A stretch of 64,000 bases of DNA, taken from the NCBI GenBank assembly GCA_022711755.1, contig JAKLEA010000004.1, positions 124,001-188,000 on the forward strand, written 5' to 3'. A program made the position numbers and the translations under genes. This document shows, piece by piece, positions 48,982-57,203 of this stretch (the stretch's first letter is position 1; each line of letters starts with the position of its first letter). Source of the DNA: Planctomycetota bacterium (lineage in GTDB: Bacteria; Planctomycetota; Brocadiia; SM23-32; JAKLEA01). The notes under the pieces were generated by a model. The model ran no database searches, was not told the DNA's origin, and saw nothing but the letters and a program-made list of their open reading frames with translations.

Positions 48982-50865
48982 ATGGCGACTAATTTCATTC
49001 GAGCGACGCTGGCTGGACAGATGGTCATTGTCGGGCTGGCGCTGGGATGCGCCGGAACGAGCGCGACAAAGCAGAACGAAAATCTGACGCTGGTCAGGGA
49101 CGGAGCGCCCGCAGCCTCGATTATCACGGCAAGAAATCCCACCCCCTCGGCGCGGCTGGCCGCGCTGGAGATTCAGTTCCACCTCATGAGAATCACCGGC
49201 GCGGAACTCCCGATCAGAACCGACGCCGAGAATGTCTCCGGAACCCGAATCCTCGTCGGCGATAGCGATGCGGCGCTGAAGCTCGGCTTCAAGGGCATGG
49301 ACTTCGCGCCGCAGGAGTATCTCGTCGCCTTCCGCCCTGATTGCGTGATCCTGATCGGACGCGACTGGCAGGACACGGAGGCCAATCGCAAGGAACAGGG
49401 GCGAACCACAACCGACGAATCCCTGCAAGACTTAAGGCACAGGATTGACTACTGGAAAGCGGTCGGCCTCCCGGACCGCAGCGCTGGGGAGATGGAGTTG
49501 CCGGGCATCCATGACGATCAGGGAACATGTTACGCGGCATATGACTTCCTGGAGCGCGTCTGCGGCGTCCGATGGTACGGACCGTCTGATATCAACATCG
49601 TCTTTCCGGACAAGAAGACTCTGCAGGTCGCCGGAGCAGACGTGCGCCGCTCTCCGGCGCTGAAGCACCGCAGCGCGCTGGCCGGGGGAAGCTGGCCGTT
49701 CATGAGAGGACAATGGGGGGACTACACCCGCGACCAGGTCTGCCTTTACTGGCGGCGGATGAAGATGGGCGGGGAACGCTGGGCCGGCAATCACACAATC
49801 CACCGCAGCACGATCCAGAACGTCCTGAACGATCCGGAGTATCAGGCGCAGAACCCGGCCGGCAAGGGATCGCAACTCTGCTACACGAACGAGAAACTTG
49901 TCGCCCGCGTGGCGCAGATGGCGCGCGATTACTTCGACGGCAAGGGTGAACTTCCAGTCGGCTGGAAGGCGATGGGCGACTACTTCGCCATCGTCCCGGA
50001 CGACAACCGGAACCTCTGCCTGTGCCGAAAATGCGGCGAACTTCAGCATCTGGGCATCGGCATGGCGACGGGCCACTTCAGCAGCGGCGAGATCAGCGAT
50101 TACTGGTTCTCCTTCGTCAACGCCGTCGCCCGCGAAGTCCGAAAAACGCACCCGGACAAATACATCGCAACCCTTGCCTACTGGTGCTATGCAGTCCATC
50201 CGCGCAGCATCGAGGTCGAGCCGAACGTCTCCATCGCCCCCTGCCTGCACCTCTGCTACTACGCGATAAACGACTCCATGCGCGAGAACGACCTCGCCCT
50301 TTACAATGCATGGCGGGAGAAATCCCCGGCCCCGATGTTCATGTGGGTCTATTACCATCATCCGATGGAAATGGCGCTAATCCAGCAGTGGAAATGCTTC
50401 CCCGACTTCATGCCCCACGTCTCCGCGCAATACATGCGCATGTTCATCAAGGACGGCGTTCGCGGGATTTTCCGTTGCGGGGAGCCGGACCAGCTTGAGC
50501 ATCACGTGATGGTAAAAGTCTGGGACGATCCGACGCTGGACACCGACGCGCTGATGAACGAGTTCTTTGATCTATACTTCGGCGCGGCGGCGGAACCGAT
50601 GCGGAAGTTCTACGCCCGGATCGAGGAGACCGTCACAAATCCAGCGAACTATCCGCCGAAGAAAAAGGGCTGGGACGAGGCCATATCGTGGGATAACCTC
50701 GGCACGGCCCAGCGCATGGACGAGCTTGGCGCCTTGATCGCCGAGGCCGAGACGCTTGCAAAAAGCGACATTGAGAAAAAGCGCGTCGCCCTCTGGCGCA
50801 AGGCCGTCTGGCAATGGATGCTGGACGGAAGGGCGGAGTACCTCGCCAAAGGCGGCAGGAAATGA
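48982..50865 (+). CDS. DUF4838 lipoprotein (GH67-like alpha-glucuronidase fold)
   Basis: 627 residues with a lipobox (VGLALGC), so it is surface-tethered. Residues about 40-130 resemble the N-terminal GH67/GH20-type helper domain (LAALEIQFHLMRITGAELPI), and the centre is a TIM barrel of the DUF4838 family: YAAYDFLERVCGVRWYGPSDINIVFP, FAIVPDDNRNLCLCRKCGELQ, FVNAVAREVRKTHPDKYIATLAYWCY. Members are likely exo- or endo-acting polysaccharidases; the exact glycan is unknown. ATG 48982 has GGGAGG 7-8 nt upstream. It is translationally coupled to the GH3 gene by a 4-nt overlap. Confidence 0.82.
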   Translation: MATNFIRATLAGQMVIVGLALGCAGTSATKQNENLTLVRDGAPAASIITARNPTPSARLAALEIQFHLMRITGAELPIRTDAENVSGTRILVGDSDAALKLGFKGMDFAPQEYLVAFRPDCVILIGRDWQDTEANRKEQGRTTTDESLQDLRHRIDYWKAVGLPDRSAGEMELPGIHDDQGTCYAAYDFLERVCGVRWYGPSDINIVFPDKKTLQVAGADVRRSPALKHRSALAGGSWPFMRGQWGDYTRDQVCLYWRRMKMGGERWAGNHTIHRSTIQNVLNDPEYQAQNPAGKGSQLCYTNEKLVARVAQMARDYFDGKGELPVGWKAMGDYFAIVPDDNRNLCLCRKCGELQHLGIGMATGHFSSGEISDYWFSFVNAVAREVRKTHPDKYIATLAYWCYAVHPRSIEVEPNVSIAPCLHLCYYAINDSMRENDLALYNAWREKSPAPMFMWVYYHHPMEMALIQQWKCFPDFMPHVSAQYMRMFIKDGVRGIFRCGEPDQLEHHVMVKVWDDPTLDTDALMNEFFDLYFGAAAEPMRKFYARIEETVTNPANYPPKKKGWDEAISWDNLGTAQRMDELGALIAEAETLAKSDIEKKRVALWRKAVWQWMLDGRAEYLAKGGRK

Positions 50866-52928
50866 CTGGCTTGCCCGGCATGAATGAAAGCATTGAAAGA
50901 GCGCGCGTTGATGAAAGGGAGCATCGCGTCCGGGAACTGCTCTCGCGCATGTCCCTTGATGAGAAGATCGCCCGAATGTCCGGTAACATGGGGGTCGCGG
51001 ACATGGTTGTCTCCGCCATCCGATACAACATCAAACCGTACGGAACCGGCGGAGACAAGGCGATTGGAGTTGACACGTTCAGGTTCACAGACGGTCCTCG
51101 GGGCGCAGCCCCGAATCATTGCGCATGTTTCCCCGTCTCGATTGCCAGGGGAGCGGCGTGGGATGTTGAGCTTGAAGAGCGTATCGGCTCCGCAATCGGC
51201 ATGGAATCCCGCTCGTTGGGCGGCGATCTTTCCGGCTCTGTATGTGTGAACCTGCTGAGGCATCCCGGATGGGGCCGGGCGCAGGAGACCTACGGTGAGG
51301 ATAGTTTCCACGTCGGAGCAATGGGCGCCGCGCAGACAACTGGATTGCAACGGCACGTCATGGCCTGCGTCAAACACTTCGCCGCGAACAGCATTGAGAG
51401 GTCCCGCTTCCGCGTTGATGTCAGGATTGATGAGAGAACGCTCCGGGAGGTGTATCTGCCGCATTTCAAGAGGTGCGTTGATGCCGGCGCGGCCTGCGTT
51501 ATGAGCGCCTACAACAAGGTCAATGGAGAATACTGCGGTCATAACGGGCATCTCCTGCGGGACATCCTCAAAGAGGAATGGGGCTTCGACGGATTCGTCA
51601 TCTCCGATTTCATACTCGGATGCAGAGACGGCGAGGAGGCGATTCTCGGCGGCCTTGACGTCGAGATGCCGTTCACGTGGCGATTCGGCAGGAAACTCAA
51701 GCGGCTTGTCGAGGGCGGTCGCGCGCCTGAAAAACTGGTTGACGACGCCGTAGCGCGGATTGTGAGGCAGAAGCTGAGATTCGAGGGCGTCGGGGCCGGG
51801 CAATCATACGGTCCCGAAAGGATCGCCTGCCGCGAGCACGAGGAACTCGCTCTTGAGGCGGCGTGCAAGGGCATCGTCCTGCTGAAAAACGAAAATTCGA
51901 TCCTGCCCTTGAATCGCGGCGGTCTGAAATCAATCGCTGTCATCGGTGAACTGGCCGGCATGGCCAATCTTGGGGACAAGGGAAGCAGCCGCGTCAGGCC
52001 GCCGCGCGTTGTGACTCCGCTTGACGGAATCAGTAACGTCGCCGGCGGGGATATCCGGATTATCCATGACCCGGGCGCGAACCTGCGCTCGGCGGCGAAG
52101 GCCGCGCGCGAGGCCGATGCGGTCGTCGTGATCGCCGGCCTGACGTGGCGGGACGAGGGGGAATACATTCCGATACTGAATATCGGCGGAGACCGCGAGA
52201 ACCTCGGCCTGCCGCGAAAGCAGGAGGAAATGATTAAAGCAGTCACAGGCGCGAATCGTCGCTGCGCGGTGGTTCTCGAAGGCGGAAGCGCGATAACGGT
52301 TGCGCCGTGGATCGCCGATGTCCCGGCGCTCATGATGGCATGGTACCCGGGCATGGCGGGCGGAACCGCGATAGCGGAGATACTGTTCGGGGATGTCAAT
52401 CCCGGCGGCAGACTTCCCGCGACCTTCCACGCGTCGGAGAGCCAGCTTGTCAATTTCGATCCCCGCGCGGACTCCATCCGATACGGCTACCTGCACGGAT
52501 ACAGACATTTCGACCACAACGGGCTGAAACCGGTGTTCCCGTTCGGATACGGTTTGAGCTATTCGCAGTATGAATACAGCAATCTGGCGCTGGATCGGGA
52601 GACTGTAGGCAGAAGCGGTCGGATAGTGGCGAGCGTTGAGGTTTCCAACGCGGGCGACCGGGCCGGAGAGGAGGTAGTTCAGCTTTACGTCGGCTGCAGG
52701 GGCAGCCGGGTGGAACGCGCCGTGCGGGAACTCAAAGGCTTCCAGCGGATTCGCCTGGAACCGGGGGAAAAGCGGACGGTGCGATTCGACCTCGATGTTT
52801 CCGATCTCGCGTTCTACGACTCTGAGAAGGACGAATGGGAAACCGAGGATGCGGCGTATGAGGTTGCCGTCGGGCCGTCCTCCAGTCCGGATGATCTGCG
52901 TCTGCGCGGTGTTTTTCGAGTTTCATGA
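50862..52928 (+). CDS. GH3 family beta-glycosidase
   Basis: 688 residues, no signal peptide. The catalytic nucleophile is the Asp of GFVISDFILG. Other family blocks: the substrate-binding KHFAANSIERSR, RGAAWDVELEERIGSAIGMESRSLG, TYGEDSFHVG, the second sandwich domain AALMMAWYPGMAGGTAIAEILFGDVNPGGRLPATF and a C-terminal fibronectin III-like domain (VEVSNAGDRAGEEVVQLYVG). It hydrolyses beta-linked disaccharides or oligosaccharides. The ATG at 50862 overlaps the DUF4838 stop by 4 nt; an earlier start at 50814 lies inside that gene. Beta-glucosidase is the family default and not proven here. Confidence 0.93.
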   Translation: MTGLPGMNESIERARVDEREHRVRELLSRMSLDEKIARMSGNMGVADMVVSAIRYNIKPYGTGGDKAIGVDTFRFTDGPRGAAPNHCACFPVSIARGAAWDVELEERIGSAIGMESRSLGGDLSGSVCVNLLRHPGWGRAQETYGEDSFHVGAMGAAQTTGLQRHVMACVKHFAANSIERSRFRVDVRIDERTLREVYLPHFKRCVDAGAACVMSAYNKVNGEYCGHNGHLLRDILKEEWGFDGFVISDFILGCRDGEEAILGGLDVEMPFTWRFGRKLKRLVEGGRAPEKLVDDAVARIVRQKLRFEGVGAGQSYGPERIACREHEELALEAACKGIVLLKNENSILPLNRGGLKSIAVIGELAGMANLGDKGSSRVRPPRVVTPLDGISNVAGGDIRIIHDPGANLRSAAKAAREADAVVVIAGLTWRDEGEYIPILNIGGDRENLGLPRKQEEMIKAVTGANRRCAVVLEGGSAITVAPWIADVPALMMAWYPGMAGGTAIAEILFGDVNPGGRLPATFHASESQLVNFDPRADSIRYGYLHGYRHFDHNGLKPVFPFGYGLSYSQYEYSNLALDRETVGRSGRIVASVEVSNAGDRAGEEVVQLYVGCRGSRVERAVRELKGFQRIRLEPGEKRTVRFDLDVSDLAFYDSEKDEWETEDAAYEVAVGPSSSPDDLRLRGVFRVS

Positions 52929-52943
52929 TGTCAGGAGTTGAAT

Positions 52944-53297
52944 ATGACGAAGCTGCTGCCGGTCTTTCTGCTTGTCGGATCGAACATTTTCATGACGTAC
53001 GCCTGGTACGGCCACCTGAAAGACCTGCGCGGCAAGCCCGTCCTGATCGCGATCCTCGTCAGTTGGGGCGTCGCGCTGCTGGAGTATTGCCTTCAGGTCC
53101 CTGCCAATCGGATCGGGCATCAGTTCTACAGCCTGGGCCAGCTCAAGGTCATGCAGGAAGTGATAACGATGTGCGTGTTCACCGGGTTCTGCGTCTTTTA
53201 CATGCGGGAGAAGCTGACGCTGGACTTCCTCTGGGCTGGGCTGTGTCTGGTCGGCGCGGCGTATTTCATGTTCCGACACGTCGCGGCGACGCATTGA
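52944..53297 (+). CDS. DMT-like small membrane protein (DUF486)
   Basis: 117 residues with four hydrophobic segments: LLPVFLLVGSNIFMTYAWY, VLIAILVSWGVALLEYCL, MQEVITMCVFTGFCVFYM and FLWAGLCLVGAAYFMF. The blocks AWYGHLK, PANRIG and YSLGQLKVMQEVI are typical of the DUF486 family. Function of the family is unknown. ATG 52944 (MTKLLP) follows CAGGAG; the longer start lacks a site. It lies 15 nt behind the GH3 gene, so may be co-transcribed. Confidence 0.85.
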   Translation: MTKLLPVFLLVGSNIFMTYAWYGHLKDLRGKPVLIAILVSWGVALLEYCLQVPANRIGHQFYSLGQLKVMQEVITMCVFTGFCVFYMREKLTLDFLWAGLCLVGAAYFMFRHVAATH

Positions 53298-53397
53298 CAA
53301 GAGGCTGACGATTTCTTTGCCGCGCAGGTTCAAAGACACGAATAATGTATAGAAAGATATTTTGGTAATACATAAATATGCCTGATATCATGAAATA

Positions 53398-54141
53398 TCA
53401 CTTCTTCTCCGCTTCCATCTTCGACAGGCGGCTTTCAATAATTTCCAAAACGTCATAGGAAGACTGAATCAATGGCGCTCGACCTTTCTCACCGGTAAAC
53501 ACGAGGAGGATATACTCTTTGTGTTCCTCGCATCTCAATATGGGTTTCTCATTCTTGATTTTGGCGCGAAGGGCAATGATGTCCTGTCTGTTGCCGCGCA
53601 ATGCAATGAGCTGATAACAGGTCAGCTTCGCTTCAAAATAATCTTCCGATTCAATGTGCCTGATAAATACGGGAACTGCGTCATCGGCATGTACCCGCGC
53701 CATGTATTCGATCAGCAAGAAACGCTCAAAAGAGTTCTCGGACTTGGCCAATTCGTATGCCAGCAGGGGAAGCTGCCGGCATCGTTCCCTGTCAAGTGCG
53801 TCCGACAAGGTGATCGCAAAGTTGATTACGCCGGCTTCGTTCGGATTCGTCTTTTTGGCAAGTTCATGAAGACGGGCTTTGGCTCTGGGATCGGAGGAGT
53901 ACGCCAGCGCGTAGATTGCCGGAGAATGCCCTCTTTTATCCTGTGCGCGCGTCTGTTCCAACATCCTGTCAAGCATGGCGCCGGACATTACAGCCTTGGG
54001 GTCGGGAGCCTTCACAATTTCCGCCAAACGATCCCATGCATCTCCCTCAATTTCATCAACCGGCACAGCGACGCATTTTGCGCTGAACGCCGAAATGAAG
54101 ACAAGAAGATGCGTGAATCTCTGTATTCGCATGTTCATCAT
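53398..54141 (-). CDS. Secreted HEAT-repeat-like protein, unknown
   Basis: 247 residues with a signal peptide (HLLVFISAFSAKCVA, probable cleavage at VAV/P). The mature part is all-helical with HEAT-like units (SPAIYALAYSSDPRAKARLHELAKK, LPLLAYELAKSENSFERFLLIEYMARVHADDAVPVFIRHIESEDYFEAKL). Codon use is less GC-biased than neighbours (many AAT, ATA, TTT), and the following 100-nt gap is AT-rich, suggesting foreign or relaxed DNA. It is 63 nt behind the sulfatase gene. No function assigned. Confidence 0.6.
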   Translation of the reverse strand: MMNMRIQRFTHLLVFISAFSAKCVAVPVDEIEGDAWDRLAEIVKAPDPKAVMSGAMLDRMLEQTRAQDKRGHSPAIYALAYSSDPRAKARLHELAKKTNPNEAGVINFAITLSDALDRERCRQLPLLAYELAKSENSFERFLLIEYMARVHADDAVPVFIRHIESEDYFEAKLTCYQLIALRGNRQDIIALRAKIKNEKPILRCEEHKEYILLVFTGEKGRAPLIQSSYDVLEIIESRLSKMEAEKK

Positions 54142-54204
54142 TTACCCCTTGCCGCAAACCTTGAAGGCGGCGAGCAATCGTCCAGTCTCCCGACTCGTGG
54201 AATC

Positions 54205-55641
54205 CTACCGTTTCGATCCGTCGTCGTGCTCGCGCGCAAGGGCGGCCAGTTGCGCGGGGTCGAGGAGCGGATCGGACGTCTCTCTACGCCACTTAAACAA
54301 CTTGGAGGCCAGTTTTGTTTCAATCTCGGCGAATTCAGGCCTGCCGGCAAGGTTGCGCAGTTCGGACGGGTCGGATTCCAGATCGTAAAGCTCCAGTGGC
54401 GGGGGGCGGTGATAGACGTCCATGGCGGTCCGGGCGTCGGTTCCCTTCCACCTGTCGTTGCGCGATTCCTTCCAGCCCGCGCACCCGTCAACCCCCAGAA
54501 CGGGATTCGGGCGGTCCGGGAGCAGGTTGGCAATGAGGCGATAACGGGAATCGCGGATCGTCCGGCGGGGGAAGAAGGCGTCCCGCGTGTGGCTTGTGAA
54601 CTCGCCGAAGACGAATTCGCGTCGGGGGGCGTCCCGGCCTTCAAGGATGCCGGAAAGAGATGCGCCGGCCAGCCCTTCCGGGGCCAGAACTCCGGCAACG
54701 TCGAGGAACGTCGGCAGCAGGTCAACGGTCGAGACGAGCCTGTCGGAAGTCGTTCCGGGCGCGGCATGGCCCGGCCAGCGCGCGATGAATGGAACGCGCA
54801 GAGCGGCTTCGTAGCAGGTCGTTTTGGCGCGCGTGAACGGCGGGCCGTGATCCGAGATGAAAACGACGAGCGTGTCGTCGGCATGGCCGGACTTGCGAAG
54901 CTCGTCAAGGACGAAGCCGACGCCGGAATCGAGACGGGACATGCAATTGTAATATCCCGCCATGTCGCGGCGGATGTCGTCCGAGTCAACGCCGAGGAAG
55001 CCGAAGGGCGGGACTTCGCCCGGCTGGAAGAGTCTCTGCGGGAGGCCGGCGGACTGATCGAGGAACGGCCTGTGCGGGTCGGTGAAGTTGACGAGGAGGC
55101 AGAACGGCTCCCCGCGGGCGGAGCGGATGAATCCCCCGGCGACCTGCGCCGCCTTGCGGACGTCGCGGGTGACCATGAGGAGCGGGCTGTCGTATTCGAA
55201 GTCGAACGGGAAGGCGTCCGTCGGGGCGACGTGGAACTTGCCCACGATGCCGACCTTGTAACCGGCGGGCTTGAGGAGCGCGGGAAGGGTCTTCATGCCG
55301 GGGCGCATGGAATACCCCCGGTGCGCCAGTCCGATCTGTCCGTTCTGATGGGGATAAAGTCCGGTAAGGATGCTGCTTCGGGAGGGGCTGCACGAGGCCT
55401 GCGTGACGTATCCGCGCGTGAAGAGCATGCCCTCGGACGCAAGGGAGTCAAGGACGGGCGTCCGCGCAACGCCGTCGCCGTAACAGCCGAGATACGGCCC
55501 GAGATCGTCCGCCGTCATCAGGAGGATGTTGGGGCGTTTGGCGGGGGCATCGCCTAAGGCGCGACCGGCCGCAAGGCCGAACGCGCCGGCGACTGCAGAC
55601 GCGCAAAAACCGCGCCTGGTGATCCCGCGCGTATTTGTCAC
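54205..55641 (-). CDS. Tat-exported Cys-type sulfatase
   Basis: 478 residues. The N-terminus carries a twin-arginine signal (TRRGFCASAVAGAFGLAAG). The formylglycine site is CSPSR with Cys84 as the modified residue, followed by SSILTG. Metal ligands include ADD (residue 44-46) and the ISDHGPPFTRAK block near residue 265. Sulfatases release sulfate from carbohydrate esters; the substrate is not readable. The enzyme needs a formylglycine-generating enzyme or anSME, neither of which is in the window. The start is GTG 55641, with AAGGAG 9 nt upstream. It follows the GH4 gene by 19 nt and is followed by the HEAT-like gene. Confidence 0.93.
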   Translation of the reverse strand: MTNTRGITRRGFCASAVAGAFGLAAGRALGDAPAKRPNILLMTADDLGPYLGCYGDGVARTPVLDSLASEGMLFTRGYVTQASCSPSRSSILTGLYPHQNGQIGLAHRGYSMRPGMKTLPALLKPAGYKVGIVGKFHVAPTDAFPFDFEYDSPLLMVTRDVRKAAQVAGGFIRSARGEPFCLLVNFTDPHRPFLDQSAGLPQRLFQPGEVPPFGFLGVDSDDIRRDMAGYYNCMSRLDSGVGFVLDELRKSGHADDTLVVFISDHGPPFTRAKTTCYEAALRVPFIARWPGHAAPGTTSDRLVSTVDLLPTFLDVAGVLAPEGLAGASLSGILEGRDAPRREFVFGEFTSHTRDAFFPRRTIRDSRYRLIANLLPDRPNPVLGVDGCAGWKESRNDRWKGTDARTAMDVYHRPPPLELYDLESDPSELRNLAGRPEFAEIETKLASKLFKWRRETSDPLLDPAQLAALAREHDDGSKR

Positions 55642-55660
55642 CGAACGATACTCCTTTTCG

Positions 55661-56986
55661 TCACGCCCGGAACTGCGGGAGATGCTCCGCCTGCTCGCGC
55701 AGCATCTCGTCGGCAAGCTTCTCGGCTATTTCGAGCGAGCCGACCGCGCCGTCAATGACGAGGGCCTGGACGAACTTGTCCCGGCTTGCCTCGACCGCGG
55801 CCTCGACCGTGGTCTCGACCCATTGCAGGCGCGTCGCCAGCGTTCCGGCGACGCCGGGGGGGAGGGGCGGCTGAAGGATGGCCTTCAGGCCGGCGCTGGT
55901 GGCGACGCCCGGCGACTCCACGACTGCATGCGCGGGGAGGTTGGGGAGCTGGCCGTCGTTGGGGAGGTTCACGGAATAGACCTCGCCGCGGTCCTGCCGG
56001 ATGCTGCGGATGATGTCCGTCACCTGCTCGTGCTCGCCGCCGCTGCGCTTGATGTAGCGCTCCGGGAGGGGGCTGCCGGAGAGGGCGATTTCCTTCATTT
56101 CCTCGTAGCCCCGGTCGCCGCCGGCGATGCAGTCCTCGAAGCTGAAGGCGTCAACGCCGAGTTTTTTGCCGTAGTAGGTTCCGTCGCGGAAGAACTGCGG
56201 GAAGAACTCCGAGACGTGGCGGTCCAGCACGGCGGGGAACGCGCCGAAGAGTTTCAGCAGATGCCAACTGAAAGGGTTGTCCGGACTGCCGTCAAGACCT
56301 TTGTCCGCCAAAGCTTTTAGGCGTTCGTCCGCGATCGCTTTCAGGCGGGGCATGGCATCCGCGCCGCGCGTCCGCGCCTCCACGAACCACGTCAGGTGGT
56401 TCATGCCGACTGACGCGTAGGCGAAGTTCTTCTCCTCGACACCGAGGACATGGGCGAGGTAATGCGCGACGTGGAAGACGCCGTGGCAGAGGCCGATGAC
56501 GTTCGCGCCGGTCTCCTTCCGGATGGCCCGGCAGACGGGGGCCATGGGGTTGCCGTAATTGAAGAACAGGGACTGAGGCGCGAGGTCGAGGACGTCCTTT
56601 GCGACGGCGACCATCGGCGGGATCATGCGCAAGGCCCGGGAGGTTCCGCCCGGCATGACGGTGTCCCCCACGGGCTGGAAGATGCCGTGGCGGCGGGGGA
56701 CGAAGACATCCTTTTCCCATGCCCTGCGCCCGCCGACGCCGACGGTGCAGATGACGGCGGTTGCGCCGGGGAGGAGGTCGCGCCGCCCGGTTGACGCGAC
56801 TACGGTCATGCGCGAGCCTGCGGCGGCGATCATTTTCCGGGCGATGCCCTCGGCTACCGAGAGCGCTTCCGGGTCAATGTCGCAGAGCCTGATTTCCGCA
56901 TCCCAGTCGCCGAAGATGAGGTCGGCGAGCAGGCCGCGCGTGAAGGAGGCGCTGCCCGCGCCGATGAGAACGATGTTTTCGCGCAT
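55661..56986 (-). CDS. GH4 family glycosidase (second copy)
   Basis: 441 residues. NAD loop IVLIGAGSASFTRGLLADLI, metal-binding GLCHGVFHVAH, and GMNHLTWFVEA are intact. It is a distant paralogue of the GH4 at 38008-39471. ATG 56986 has GGAGG 8 nt upstream; a longer frame to 57493 crosses the promoter region of the divergent esterase gene and is rejected. It heads a minus-strand run with the sulfatase. Alpha-galactosidase, alpha-glucosidase or alpha-glucuronidase are possible within GH4; not resolved. Confidence 0.9.
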   Translation of the reverse strand: MRENIVLIGAGSASFTRGLLADLIFGDWDAEIRLCDIDPEALSVAEGIARKMIAAAGSRMTVVASTGRRDLLPGATAVICTVGVGGRRAWEKDVFVPRRHGIFQPVGDTVMPGGTSRALRMIPPMVAVAKDVLDLAPQSLFFNYGNPMAPVCRAIRKETGANVIGLCHGVFHVAHYLAHVLGVEEKNFAYASVGMNHLTWFVEARTRGADAMPRLKAIADERLKALADKGLDGSPDNPFSWHLLKLFGAFPAVLDRHVSEFFPQFFRDGTYYGKKLGVDAFSFEDCIAGGDRGYEEMKEIALSGSPLPERYIKRSGGEHEQVTDIIRSIRQDRGEVYSVNLPNDGQLPNLPAHAVVESPGVATSAGLKAILQPPLPPGVAGTLATRLQWVETTVEAAVEASRDKFVQALVIDGAVGSLEIAEKLADEMLREQAEHLPQFRA

Positions 56987-57203
56987 CAGTTTTTCCTCCG
57001 GATGTGAAGGCGATTCAACGAGACACATCTTACGACAGGAGCGGGCGGCGAGGAATCCCAAATCGGCAATATGGATGGCCGGGGGATTTTGGAAGAGGCA
57101 GAGGTTGACACCCGCGCCGGGGCGGGACATCATGGCGTTTGCGCCGCCTGCTTCGCACATCCGGAGGTCAGTCAGGCGCGCGGCACTGAAACGGGAGAAC
57201 GAC

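Noticed and set aside
53521-55557. 678-codon open frame on the plus strand opposite the sulfatase and HEAT-like genes
   Set aside because: Its translation is Arg/Gly/Glu-rich with no domain, and the opposite strand holds a clear sulfatase; it is a shadow of high-GC coding DNA.
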